Shown: one piece after another, positions 24,818 through 37,779 of the stretch | How the letters are laid out: each line of letters starts with the position of its first letter | Numbering within the stretch: the first letter of the stretch is position 1 | NCBI GenBank assembly: GCA_013400975.1 | Contig: WBMZ01003021.1 | Coordinates: forward strand, 53,832 to 117,831 | Length of the DNA: 64,000 bases | Reading direction: 5' to 3' | Origin: Atrichornis clamosus | Lineage: Eukaryota > Chordata > Aves > Passeriformes > Menuridae | Translations under genes and position numbers: made by a program | The notes under the pieces: generated by a model | The model's input: only the letters and a program-made list of their open reading frames with translations | Databases searched by the model: none | What the model was told of the DNA's origin: nothing

Positions 24818-25458
24818 CATAAATCCACAGTGAAAATTCAGTAAGGAAGTGCCAAGATGTGAAACAGAGGAAAGGAAATACATGGAGTGGACATTCATCT
24901 TTTCAGTTTAATTGGTGCATCAGTGTCTACCTGGCTGAACACTGTCTGAAGTATTCAAAATAAATACTGAAACAGGCAGTTCTGGAAACATTATACTAAA
25001 AGAAATGTAGTATCAAAATAATTATTAAAAGCTGATTCAATGTTATATACTGTCATACACGTTTTTTCAGTGGCAGCTTCATTCTGAAAATTGCTGGATG
25101 CTTCAGTAACCAACCAAACACAGAACATGGGTCACCTTAAAGCTTATGAGCTGCTCCCCTGGGCTCTGAGCAAGACCAGAATTGTACTTTGTTCTCCTGT
25201 GGGTGCTGTATTCTCAAATGTGAAGCGTATTTTGAAGGCATTTTCAAATGCAGTAGAAACCCCTCAAAATTTCTTTTTCCCATTATAAAATAATGTTTGT
25301 AAGCTTTCCATTTAAAGTTAGCTTAATAATAAATAAAATTTTAAAAAAGAAAATAAAAGAAAACAGGTTTAAGTAAATAGATGTTGGGAATTTTGTCAGA
25401 CTAGGTGAAAAATGTATTAAATCTATCAAAACAGAGGAAGGGATTCACAAGGCAAAAG
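24818..25458. other. Unique AT-rich sequence
   Basis: No gene or repeat is recognised between the two small tandem duplications. Confidence 0.5.
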
Positions 25459-25508
25459 TCTGTCACATTAAAGAGAGGTAAAATCTGTCACAGTAAAGAG
25501 AGGTAAAG
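25459..25508 (+). repeat. Two-copy tandem duplication, 25-bp unit
   Basis: The unit 'tctgtcacattaaagagagg' plus five bases at 25459-25483 repeats at 25484-25508 with two substitutions. A partial third start ('tct') follows. Confidence 0.85.
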
Positions 25509-28500
25509 TCTACAAGAATAGGTACCTAAGAAATTGCTAAAATATGTAGATAGGGAGAAAATGCAACACCTTCTCCCCTCTTCCTTTTATTTTTGTTTCC
25601 TGGATATTGTCATGTTTTTTGCTTGTACTGGTGGAGTAATGGCATTTCAGAGGATTTTCAGAAGCCTTTCCGAAATTGTTTATTTTATTGTTGATACGCA
25701 GGGGTTGAATGTTGGTATTCACACTAGTTTCGAGTAGGTACACAGACATATGAATCGTATGAACTAGTAAGCAAAACAAGGAAAAAACCCCCATTCTCCC
25801 AAGCTACTTACCATGTTTCCTCTTTGCACATGGAATGGTAGACACTGACTATCTTTTAGAACCCAGTAGTGCAAGACTTTGCACTCTACAGCAGCGAACA
25901 GACAATAGGAAATGTTTTCTTTTTGTCCTCCCCTTGTGGTCCTGTTCATTTGCTGTCAATGTCGCTTGTTGCTCTGTGGAGAACTTGTTCTGCAAATGGG
26001 AGCATGGGTGATGGTTTTGAATTTTCTTGCAGTTAGTGTCCAACATTTTCTACTTTGAGTCATGGGCTACTACGTAAAAAAATTAGCCCCTTAGGCATAG
26101 AGCAGTAGGAAGTTAGTGAAGAGAAAGCTTATCTGGTCCTGTGGAAGGAGTGTTATATGCACACAGGCAGTAATGACTTGCTTTTGTAACTTGTTGCATC
26201 TCACCCAAGGGTTTTTTTGGTGTTAACGGAGCTAGTACTGCTTTTCACAGGGACCCTGCAGATATGAGGCATTGCACTAGATTAGTGGAATGCCAAGAAA
26301 AGCAGTGATGCCTTTGAAAAACCCTGGAGAATGGATTCATTGAGTGGAAAACAGGTTTTAGCACCTTTTCTCTCAGTGTGGATTAAAAGAATACTTTTAA
26401 TAGGCCCTGCCAGACCTGTAATCCTCTGTTAATGGCAGCTGAAGCCAAGACCCCCGGAGCAGTTGCACCACTGTGTTATATAGGGTGATTCCTCCCTGCC
26501 GGCCTTGGAATGGCTGACTTGAGGATTTTTCACTGGAGGATGCATTAATGGGCATCTCATGCCATCACAGCCCCTCTACCTCTATTTCTATGGCATATTG
26601 CAAAGTCCACCCAGTATAATCTGTCAGGCAATACTTGCAGAGACCTCTTCAGTGGCTCAACCCATCACAACCATTGTTACTGATGTTCAGAAAAATCTGA
26701 GACTGTGTGGAATGAGGGTTTCAGCCTGGAATCTTCCTTTTCACCAACAGCTTCTCCCAAAAAATGATTGGGTTTTCAGGGCAGGATTTAGTTCTTGGCT
26801 GTTAACACTTCCTAGGTCTAAGCACCGACCTCCCAGCCACGAGCAGGTTGCTGGTAGGGTAAAGTGAGCTCGGCAGTGCCATCCCCACAGTCAGGGGGCT
26901 GCTCAACTAGCCAGACACAGGTGTCTGGTTTAGGGAGAGCAGAACAGCTCTCCAGACTCCTCTGTCCCTATTGACAAGTCTCCACCTGCTAAAATGGGAG
27001 CTGGATCACATGAAGACATATTTAGAAAGTATATTTATGTGTCTACAGTCTGGACCTGAATATCAAACACTTGTGGCTTAGGGATTAGGCTGCCTAAACA
27101 TAGATGCTCTGTGGTGTCTGAGGCATCCAAGATGGACTGAGGGGTAGGACACCAAGTCTATGAGGGAGGTGTGGGCCAGGAGATGGAGTCCAGGCAGGAC
27201 TCTGCAGGGAACATCGAGCGCCTCTAAATATCTACGTGTGGGCAACAGACCTGAGCCTTTAGTGATCATTCACATTTACAGATACCTTCTAATCCTGTTT
27301 CTTCTGCTTAGTCTTCTGTTGGCTTCTTTTTTTTCCCTAAAGTTCCCATTTTCCTTGTGAAGTGTCTGTGTAGTCATCAGTAAAGCCTGGAATTTAGTGT
27401 GACCAACTACAAAGAGGAAGCTAGAACTTTATTTTACTTGATGCACATTTATTAGAGGCTCCATGAATGGTTGATTCATACCCCTCAAGACTCTTTCCTT
27501 GACCTTTATTGCCTTGCCATGCCTTTCCCTCCTGGATAAATCCAGAGAGAAAAAGACAGCAGAGGAATGATAAGGCTCCAAAGAGAGGTTGCTCTGTAAT
27601 TTATACTGAACCATAACTCTTTACTCAGTTTGTTGTTTTAAAATACTTTTCCGAGGCATGTCTGCATCAATACCAGCCATGGGACTGGTTTTGAGAAACA
27701 GGCTGACCCCTGCTTAAGTGGTTTAAGAAACTTCTCTGAACATCTGACAGTGAACAAACAAACAGATGTGGAGTTTCCCCCCTCAACGCACTGTCATCTG
27801 GGACCCTTCAGCTGATGAAGGGTCTTCAGGGATGAAGGAAATGTTGAATGGCAATGTGGCAACTACTCATATGCTTCCTGCTCTACCATACATTCCAGTC
27901 GCATCCTATATGATTTTCCACATGGTGGGAGAAGCAGAGCAAACAGTCTGCTAATTTGTGGTCATTTCAGACACGGCACGAGTGCCGGAAAGAGATGTGT
28001 AAGGGTGATGGGAAGGGATGATGAAGTGTTAAGGCATAGGAACACCTGTGAACATCTTACTTTGCCCTGAGAAGTTGGAGTTTCTCTTTCCATGCTTTTA
28101 AAATTGTCTTAAGTACAGGTACCACCACAGCAAGCTGCCGTAAAAAGAAGCAGAACACAAAATTTAACAGTCTGCTATTGGCTGTGTGTGTGGTGGACAG
28201 AGTGCCAGACCTTGTGAAAGACTGAGATATGATTAGAAAAATGACAGACCCATCAATGATGGCTCAAAAAGGTGAGTTAAGTTTGCTGCTGTATAACTGT
28301 TATCAACAGAAAGACTAAAAGCATGTTTATTTTTTCCTTCTTACAATGCTTTATTTTTTTCCTGGTATTTTTGTTCTCTCACAGTTTAGTATTTTGTTCA
28401 CAGAGAAAACAGTAGGCACAACCTGAAATTTCCTTTCTATAGCTGCCTTACAGAAAGCATTAGGGCTGAAATAAGGACATGATTTCAACATTCACAATAG

Positions 28501-28999
28501 ATTTTAGAATGGAAACATGAAAAGCTCGCATCCATAACAGGAGACTCTACAGGCAATTTCTGAGACAAGATAACTGTGATTTTTCAAAGGCTGTATTTTC
28601 TGTGTCAGCACTCTCACCATGGGGTCCAGAGCTTCAGAGCACTTGTCTCCAGGCCATGAGAGGGCTGGAGCTCCATGCCATAAATATGTGGTGCCTCCCT
28701 GCTGAGTGTATCTCTGAATAAAAATGCAGTCATTGTTGAAGAGTGAAATGGAGTACCCCAGTAATACCTTGATCCTTGATTTAATGGCACACCGGTGGGT
28801 TGCATTAGGAGCAGGATTGGAGGTGCTGGCTTGGTCTATTGACTTTACACAGTTTACATACGGGTGTACTCTTATGAGCAAGTATAGAAAACAGATAAAT
28901 ATCCAAATAAACGTTATTTTGCAGCTCAAAATGAAGTCTCTTTTACAATGTGTGTCTCAGTTCTAAAGTTAAAGATTGGTTACCAGGAAGCAGGGGCTG
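25509..28999. other. Unique sequence, no gene recognised
   Basis: The 141-codon minus-strand frame at 28504-28929 is about the longest expected by chance and has no recognisable domain. A hairpin with 9-bp arms lies at 27802-27824. The 26.42-26.56 kb part is repeat-free and might be a conserved non-coding element, but nothing in the sequence proves it. Confidence 0.5.
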
Positions 29000-29290
29000 C
29001 TTGTTTTCAAGCTTGTAAAAACCCTTAACACAACACGGGCCAGCTAATGAGGACGATGGAGGTAAAACCTCGTATGTGTTACAATCAGGGAGGTCAGAAA
29101 ACGAGAGGGACTAAAAGCAGCTTGTTTGATGACGCATGCCTGTGCCAGAGTCTGTTGCAGTGTGGAGAAGCAATTATGTAAATATAGATTTGCAAACAAT
29201 TCCACAAAGTGACAAAAACAGTGTTAATTACCAAAAATGTTAGTGATCTGCCTAGCCAACCACAGAGTGATGAAATCATGGCTGCGTTAA
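29000..29290. promoter_or_regulatory. Possible conserved non-coding element
   Basis: Repeat-free, moderately CpG-bearing sequence with clustered developmental-factor-type motifs: TGTAAATA near 29178 (forkhead-like), ATTTGCAAA near 29187 and TTAATTACC near 29224 (homeodomain-like). It lacks an open frame. This is a texture-based suggestion only. Confidence 0.15.
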
Positions 29291-31360
29291 AAAAGAAAGC
29301 CTGATGTAATCCCCCCTGGGTTGTGTTTGGGTTTTTTTCAGGAACATTATCTTTCTTTATATCTTTGACTTTAAACTCTCAAGAGCATATGGATTTATTA
29401 TTTTTTTTTTAAACTAGACTCAGGAAAATGACACACACGCACACAGTAAAAATAATGTCTATTTCTATTAACAGATGGGGTGAGTAGTGCCACCACAAAT
29501 CTTCACAGACCTAAAAAACAGTTAATTTGTGTTCAGATTCTCATCCTGAACAAAATAAGATTTTTACTCTGTTTTTGATAGAAAAAAAATCCAGTCTATT
29601 TGCTTTCAATAAAAGAAAATGCAATGTTGATAGCAACTTTTTCATGTTTTTGATTTGTTCAGAGTTTCTTTCATCACATTGTAATCACAATGTAATAAAG
29701 CTCTTTAATATTCATTTAATTCTTTATCTGGCTGCCTGTAAGCTCAGCAGTTCAGCTTTACAATTTTAAAGGCTCATTTCTCAAGAATGCAATCAGTGTC
29801 TTTATTGTACTCATTGGTTACTTGGGCATTATAAACATACTTGATAAGTAGTAAGAGACAGAGTACATCCTACTGGTACTAAATACTGGTGTCCAGTTAC
29901 TCTACTTTTCCCAGATTATGGCTATAGATGTCATATGAGATTGACTAAAAACATTCTTTGGAAGAACTGCACAAGTTCACATCAAGTTTAGAAAAGGTTC
30001 AGGATGTACTTAACCATAAATAATGGTTATTTTGTAATATTCAGAAACATCTTATTTCCATGGATAAATTACTGCTTTTTCTTTCGCTGGTGAAAATTTA
30101 AATAGTAGCTTCAAACAAAAGCTGCTTCTATTCCTGCCACAAGCTTATACAACACAGTGTTGATACAATTTAAAGGAGCTGACTTACTGCTTAAAATATG
30201 GATGCTGCATATGACTTAAATAATATGAATTATATGCTGATGTCATTACTGAGTTTTTACCCAGGGAAAACATAGTGTTGCTTCAATAAATATTTCAGGA
30301 TTCAACACTATAATTCTTAGGAGACATTTTACAGAAATAGATGGATAGTAACTCAAAAATTGCTGTTGAATTAGTATCTCTCTGTTTAAATATTTAGCCA
30401 GCACTTCACTAAAATAGGATTATTTCTCCATATATTTGTTAACCAAATAGTAAATTTACAAAGGACAGATCATATCTCCAATCTTCTCCCTCCCCCACTA
30501 AATATGTAATAAGAATTCATTCCCATTCTTCTAAAACTCTGGGCGAGTCATTCTCTGTCATAGCATGAGAGTGACGTTTTGATGAGAACACATGTCTGTG
30601 AACAAAAGTCCTCTTCTAATCAAATCTGACCTTGAATCTGAGATATGAAATAAAGTTCTATCTTTTAATCAGAATGATTCTGAAGCGATTATCAGAAATT
30701 ATTTTCTCTAAAAACATTTTAAAAGCCTCACAGAACATTTAACACAACTTTTATTTCTGTCGTACTCAAAAGTGGCTCCATTTCTACAGGAGTGGAAATT
30801 CAGGTGCAGAGAGAAGGTGTGTGTTTGACGATAGTCCAAAACTCTGAGCTCCTGCTTTAAACTCTCTTTGCTTAGGGGCTCAAATTTGAACGGCAAGCTA
30901 CGCTGAAGGTTTCCAAGTGCTTCACCGCTGGCCAAGTGCAAAGGCCAGAAAAAACAGATTTGGCATTTCTATGACTTGTGATCTATAACAAATAAACCGA
31001 CTAGTACAGGACGTAACTAGCAGGCACTCTATAGCAGCAAATTTGATATGCTATAGCGTGGTGTTACTCTTCAAAAGATTCTAGGATGCACATCTAAAAT
31101 GCACGTTAACTCTTGCCTGTGTTTAAAGGATGCAACATCTATATGAGTGCCAAAGACATAATTTTCAGTTGAAAATGTGTTAATATTTTTAGAGGATCAG
31201 GCTCTTAATTCACATCTATATATGCATTTCCCATAGTGACCAGGTTAATGGGAATTGCAAACTCCAATTATAAAGATAACTGTTATAAAACATCTCTATA
31301 CTTTGAGATTAGTAATAGAAGAGGGCAACTTTTAAACTTCACTGTTTAACATTGAAGAGT
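29291..31360. other. AT-rich unique sequence
   Basis: No gene or repeat family is recognised. Sequence around 29.3-31.3 kb is uniformly AT-rich, with short open frames only. Confidence 0.5.
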
Positions 31361-31445
31361 GGTGGCTCTGATCCAAAACTCAATAATTCAGCAGAAAGGC
31401 TCCCACTGATTTCAATGGGCTTTGAACCAGGGAATGGTCTCTAAA
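31361..31445. repeat. Fragment of an old amniote repeat (tentative)
   Basis: The phrase 'cccactgatttcaatgggct', flanked by 'ctgatccaaaactca' and 'ttgaaccaggg', resembles an ancient interspersed repeat seen across reptiles and birds, in which 'tgacttcaatggg' recurs. The fragment is short and the family name is not certain. Confidence 0.3.
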
Positions 31446-32953
31446 ATGTTCCATGCCTCCTGCTCAAATATGAGAAGCAAAAAGTGAAGGGAGAGACTTT
31501 TTATTCCTCTATTGTCTAGTGTTTGGGATGACTCAGACACAGCAGACTGCTAGGAAATTGTATTTATGCTGCAAGGACAACACTTATTGCAAATCCTTAG
31601 TCATCAGAGACAGACAAAATTCAGTTGTTAAGTTTGGTACAGGGTCACAGTATGTAGCTCTTGGATTAATAATTTTCTTATTTAACATATGAATTTTTAA
31701 GATTAATCTCATCTAGGAGTTGAAGATTAAGGTTTTTCTAAGATTTATTTAATCCAGAATGTTATGGACTAGCACAACATGTGGGTTATTTCAGTAACAC
31801 CCATCGATTCCAAAAGCTGATGAAGTGAATCACACTAATGAAAACGACATCACACTGTTACCAAACACGACCACATGAAATACGTACCAAGCATCAGGGA
31901 TAAGAAACTCCTCTGAAAATTGCCTAACCACCCTCCTATTTAATCTCGATGTTAATTCTGTTCAGGTCCCGTTACTCATGAAGAAAAGCTGCTACATTTT
32001 AATCACCTTCAGCACTTGTGAGGCTGCCCATCACTTTGGTGCCACATTCACATCCCCCCAGATGGATGCACTACAAATCTTTGCACATCTGAAACCTTTA
32101 CTTTAGTGGAGTGAGCTCAGCTTTTGGACTGCATGCAGCCTCAAGGATTTCTTAAAAAAAACCCCTCCTGATTTTAATAGCTATTTGATATTCACAGAGA
32201 GCATTTTGGCCGTGTCATGCTGTGCTAATAGGCTGAAGGATTTCTTGGTCGGTTTGACATTCTGCTGCCCCTAGGTAGCAAAACGCTGTGGTCTCTGAGG
32301 ACAACCCTCAAAACTCAGAAGAGCTGGGTACCAACTCCCAGCGGGGCTTCCTTTGTGTGAACTCAGCCAACCAACAACTCCATGACTCCAGCAGATGTTT
32401 TTGGCCTTCAGACCAATAGATTAATTTATCCATCTTCCCTCATTCCCTCAGTAATCTATCTGGCTGAAGCCAGCATGGTTAAACCTGGATCTGTGCCGAG
32501 GACAATCAGGAATGAAGGGCTGGCCCAGTGAGGTTTTCCAGCATGTACCAGGCAGATTGTATTTGGGGGCAAAGGGTCCATGCTATACAAATGCCATAGA
32601 GCCTCTACCAGTGTTCTTTGCTCCCCGTTGGGCTCTCTTTGATTGCAGGTTTTAAATATGTCATGTATTTCCAGATGCATTATTTATGTTTGCTTGTGTT
32701 GTTGTGCAATCTGCGGCAGAGTGAGGGGTCTACTGGAAAGCAGCCCTTGGTTTAGTGGCCAGCCCTGTAGCAAAGTATTAGTAATACAGAAATCTGCTGC
32801 TCTAAGTGAAATTTGATTTAAACATAGAAGACAGAAAGTATTCAAATAATTTATTATTTTTTAGATGTTGGTGACAGTCAAAAGTGATTAACTAGGAATA
32901 TAGCTATTTTTAGTTTTTATCTTTTGTTTCTTGTTCTATCTTCCTCTTCTTTC
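31446..32953. other. Unique sequence, no gene recognised
   Basis: The part at about 31760-31990 is repeat-free with scattered CpGs and no frame, so it could be a conserved element. The rest shows nothing supportable. Confidence 0.45.
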
Positions 32954-33408
32954 TTTCCCTTTCCCTTTCCCTTTCCCTTTCCCTTTCCCTTTCCCTTTCC
33001 CTTTCCCTTTCCCTTTCCCTTTCCCTTTCCCTTTCCCTTTCCCTTTCCCTTTCCCTTTCCCTTTCCCTTTCCCTTTCCCTTTCCCTTTCCCTTTCCCTTT
33101 CCCTTTCCCTTTCCCTTTCCCTTTCCCTTTCCCTTTCCCTTTCCCTTTCCCTTTCCCTTTCCCTTTCCCTTTCCCTTTCCCTTTCCCTTTCCCTTTCCCT
33201 TTCCCTTTCCCTTTCCCTTTCCCTTTCCCTTTCCCTTTCCCTTTCCCTTTCCCTTTCCCTTTCCCTTTCCCTTTCCCTTTCCCTTTCCCTTTCCCTTTCC
33301 CTTTCCCTTTCCCTTTCCCTTTCCCTCTCCCTTTCCCTTTCCCTCTCCCTTTCCCTTTCTCCTGCTCTTTCCCCAGCTCCTTCTCCTTCCCTTTCCCTTT
33401 CCCTTTCC
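32954..33408 (+). repeat. (TTTCCC)n hexanucleotide array
   Basis: A perfect run of 62 TTTCCC units occupies 32954-33325. It is followed by an interrupted, degenerate continuation (TCTCCC variants and a break at about 33358-33384) to 33408. All pyrimidine on the plus strand, it reads (GGGAAA)n on the minus strand. The overlapping open frames of 163-175 codons, encoding Phe-Pro or Gly-Lys dipeptide repeats, are artefacts of the six-base period, which cannot produce a stop. Confidence 0.98.
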
Positions 33409-36400
33409 GTTATGCTTCATGATAGGAACGAGGATACAAACTCTGGCTTGATCTGGTGATGTCCAAGCACCACCAGATGGGGGAAAGTGGGTGGTGGCTG
33501 TTCACCCCTATGTCAGTGACTCAAATAAATAACTTTTTTCCAGCCAGTGTGGGCAGGAGGCTGTGTCTGCTTCTGAGCCTAGACTTGGCTACCAAGAGCT
33601 ATGTACACATCAGCTGGAGTTTAGGCAGTACTTCTGCCATAAGACTGTACCTTTACCCCTTCCAGAAACTGAAGCTAAGCACCGTCTACAGGTGGTGTAA
33701 TTCGGTGCCAGCTTGTGACACTGGTGTTTCACAGCCAGTCATCCCAGAGTTTATGGTTTCTTGTTTAACTCTATTTGCATTCTGGTTTGATTTGCTTTGT
33801 TAAAGAAATGGGTTCTTGCTTCATGCCATGCTGCCTTGCAATCAGTGGAAGTATTTAACCAGGACTCTCCTGACTTTAAAGAAATGTAGCTTCCAGAAAT
33901 GCATCCTTCATGTTGTATTCTAAATCAGAGCTTTTCCATTCCCAACCCAAATAGTTTTATGGTAAATGCTTATTTATACATTTGTGTATAAATTCCAGGA
34001 GTTTAGAGGCAAATGTGTGCTTGAGGCCAGATAATTTGTGGTGGTACATAGTAGCTAGCCTTAATATTTGCTCGGCTATTTCCAAACATGATTTCATTCT
34101 TGGTGCAACTTAATTTTTGGCGTACCCCAAAATGCTTTGTTTAGAAATCAGAACAACCTGCAAAGAGATAAGTGATCATTGCATGATTATGACAATCTTT
34201 TTTTACTTGGATGACCATTAATTTGCCTTAAATACCAACTTTGTGAACATCCTGCTATGAACATTATGTATTGTATACTGAAATTTACCCTACTCCTCTG
34301 TGTGACCACAAAAGGAATCCCCAGGGCCATCTTTAATTTCACAGTCAAATGCACTACTGACTAGCAGCCTTGAAACCAGCGCGTATCCTACAGTTTGGAT
34401 CTCCTCTGGTAACAGTACTGAGCAGTTAATTTAGCTATTTTGCTTTGTACATGAATCCCAGCAGGAAGATTTTGGAGGGATGGTGCTGGAGGAGTGACAG
34501 GGATCAGAAAAAAAAAATGTGTAAAAAAAAAAAAAAGAAAAGAGCAGAACCCTTAATGTTTTTTTGAACAAGATGTAATCAGTTGCCATAATACTGTACT
34601 GTTTGTTTGACTTTTTTTCAGTGTGGTTACTGTTACTTCATCCCTGAAACATATCCAAGAGAAACAAGGGATTGTCCACAAGATAATCACCGCTGTGTCT
34701 GACTCCTCTGTGTGTAGTATGGTGTGTCACTAAGACAGAGGTATTATCTACATGTAGCCTGTGAACAAAAATCAAGAACACTCACTGGGAATAAAAATTA
34801 GAGTGCGCATTGTTCTGCAAATGGATGGTTTCTCTGAAAAAAGTTCCTTGCTGCTAGGTAAAAGTAGTGCTCTGTCTTTTCCAGGTTCAGTATTTTGATA
34901 TCTGCTCTGTTGAGTGTGATGACACCTTCAATACCCTCAATATCTTCAATGGTAGCTCAGGAAAAGGCCAATTAATGGTTTCTGAACTGATTTGCCTGCA
35001 CATCAGGCACCGAGTTACCCCGTGAGGCTGAGCTGGCGTCAGCTCAGTTCACGGGACGTGCCTGTGCTCCTGTGCTCTCAGAGGCAGCCAGAAATAGCCA
35101 CAGTGCCTGCTGTGAGCTGGACTGTCCCCATGGCTCGTTTAATTCTTGCCCTGCCTGCAACAACCAGCATGGGTGAACCTCCCATCCTACAAAATAAATG
35201 TTCACCAACAAGGTGTTCTCATTCTGACATATAACCTTCTTCTTGTCAGCTGTAAATCCACACTATGAAAATGGATGCTGTGAAGCTCTCAGCTTTGAGA
35301 TGGGGACAGTCCCTCAGCTCAGGGTGTCATCTGGCTGGGGTTTTACTCTCTAAGAAGTACTGAGGTTCTCACACAAGCTACAGGAGTCACAGGGCCAGCT
35401 TGCAGGTGGGCATGTTCACTCAGCATGGCATCCAGAGTAAATTTACATGAGTAAACAGCTTTTTTTAATATTCAGTTTGTGTATTTATGTAGGATCACTA
35501 CTACCCAGCTTAGCAAGGGACCTAAATTTGACATGACTGGTGAAATATTCTTTCCTAACAGGGTTTTAAAATTCCCTCTGCAGTCACCAAGAAGAGGAAA
35601 ATGCCTCTAGAGACATTCAGAAGATTGAGCTGTCACCCAAAGTGGCTTCAAAAAGGCTGGCTGGGTGCTAGTGTGTATCAGTACACAAGCACCGGTTTAG
35701 AGGAATTTTTTAAATTGTGGTTCTCATTAAATAAATAAAATGGAATCATGCTAGTCAGTTTGTGCTTGAAAGTCCTTGCCTTGACATCAACAGTTTACTT
35801 GACTGTCAAATAAGTATACTTCCAAAATTAGATCTATTAGACATCTTGTGGGCTTTTATAATTTTGCCAAGATATATTTATGTTTCAGAGTCATGGAGGA
35901 GCTTACTTTTACAATCATAATAGAAATCAGTGTAATGAGAGATGAGTAGTTGATGGGTCTGCTAGTAAAATACACAGCTATTCAATTTTAGAGTAATTAT
36001 TATCCAAAAACTGTGATGCTGGTATTAGAAAAAAACTGTACATATTTGATTTTTTTAGTATTTATTGGGCAGTATCTGAAGTCCAGCACGTAACAATACA
36101 GCATTTATACCCAGTGCCAGGTCTTTATAGCTTTACTGGTTTGAGTGGGTTTTGACTTCACAGCTGATCCCATCAGAGCAAATTTCTGCTTGTCGTGCAT
36201 CTGCTGGCAAGGTCTGAAGAGTGATGTCTGTTGGCCACTAACATAAAATCTGACATGAGTTAGTTGTAATCAATTCATAGGTAATCAACTAACTTTAATA
36301 AATCCATATAAATTATGAAATCCAGTCTTCCAGTGTCAGAACACCTTGCAAAAAGTTTTCTGTGCCTCTTGATTTTATTAGATTTTCTATGGACCAGTGA

Positions 36401-37326
36401 AGAGGGTAATATGTTTGATGCATTTTATGTATGTCAGCACTTTTTGGCTAGAATTGAATAATTAAATACCCTCATAGAGATTTGCTTCTCTGCTATGAAA
36501 ATGTCCTCACAAGTTGTTAATTCTGTGCAAAAATTGAGTGATGATAATAAGCAAAAGTGAGTAAAAAATAGCAAAAAGCAATTATGCAAATTAGCAAAAA
36601 AACTTGTAAAAATGTTGCGTAGGTGCAGCAGCTTGGAAAGAAAGCCTTGACTTTGTTATTTCTTTTCTGTCTCATGACTTAAAATACAGGGCATTGCTCC
36701 TACGTTGATGGGAAAACTCAAAACATATGCTTTTCAGCTAGCAAAAAAATAACATACAAGGCATAATGTTATTGCAAGTGTAAAACTAAATGGAACTTTT
36801 CCATAAGCCATATTCAGAGCGGTGTCGATGGCCGCAAGGCCAGCTTCAGCTTGCTTCTGGGGGTGTTGGAGCCCACATGGGCCAGGATCCAAACACAGTA
36901 GGAATACAATACAACAATGTTTTCGCCTCCTGATGCTTTTCATGAAACCACTGGAAGTCCTGCATCAGGATCAAAATGTATCTGTCTAGCTCAGAAATTC
37001 AGACTTGGGAAAACAGCTGGTAAAACTGCTTCATGCATCATGCTTTATGAAATTTAACTACTTTACATTTGAAGAGGCATAATTATCTGTGTTAAATATC
37101 ACTGGTTAGAAGCTGCACTGAAAAAGAAGTGATGTTTTGATGGGTTGTTAGGGCAGGGAGAAGATGAATAATTTTCACTATTTGGACAAAAAACATTTAC
37201 GTAATTCAGTACCTCAAATTGCATTCTTTAGATTGACTATGTGAAAATAGTGTTTCTTTCCAAACATACTTATTTTCAATGTGAATTTAGTCACTGCTGC
37301 CTTTATTAAACAAAAGTAATGTTTAA
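33409..37326. other. Unique AT-rich sequence, no gene recognised
   Basis: A-runs interrupt the sequence at 34508-34542. Slightly GC-richer sequence at 34.99-35.23 kb contains an 80-codon frame with no family signature. No supported gene. Confidence 0.5.
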
Positions 37327-37346
37327 AATTTCTACATGTAGAAATT
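37327..37346. repeat. Perfect 20-bp palindrome
   Basis: AATTTCTACATGTAGAAATT reads the same on both strands over 20 bases with no spacer. The flanks do not extend the symmetry. Confidence 0.95.
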
Positions 37347-37779
37347 CTGCTAAGCCAGAAGTGAATGGGGAGGGAGAGCTGAAGGTTTTTGGATTCATGA
37401 TCTGTCAGCAGCACTGTTAAATAGGCAGTGACTGACAGTGTCTCAGTCCTTTATCTACAGGCTGAATACTCACATCCTCAGGTGAAATCCTGTGCAATAG
37501 GATGGAACACAATGGCAAGGAGCATTTGGCCTGTAACATTGCCACTACTGGTGTTCATCAGCAAGCCAGAAAAAACATGGCTTGGCTTTTGACTCCTCAG
37601 ATGTGTTGACAAAGCTGACAGTTAAGAGTTCTCTCTTTTTTTAACTTGTGAAATGCGTGTGTTTTACCTGGAATTACTGAGTCACAATAAATATGGAAAA
37701 ACTGCTCCCATGCCATTTCCCAGAGTTGGGCAGTCATTTAATAATAGCATGTTTATACAGTATTTGTTTCCACTCTCCA
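37347..37779. other. Unique sequence
   Basis: Nothing supportable seen. Confidence 0.5.

Noticed and set aside
28504..28929. 141-codon minus-strand frame
   Set aside because: About the longest expected by chance in 64 kb at this composition; no domain, no splice or start support.
32954..33408. Interstitial telomeric repeat
   Set aside because: The unit is TTTCCC/GGGAAA, not TTAGGG/CCCTAA.
32917..33451. Open frames of 163-175 codons encoding (Phe-Pro)n or (Gly-Lys)n
   Set aside because: They are translations of a stop-free hexanucleotide microsatellite and have no unique coding sequence.
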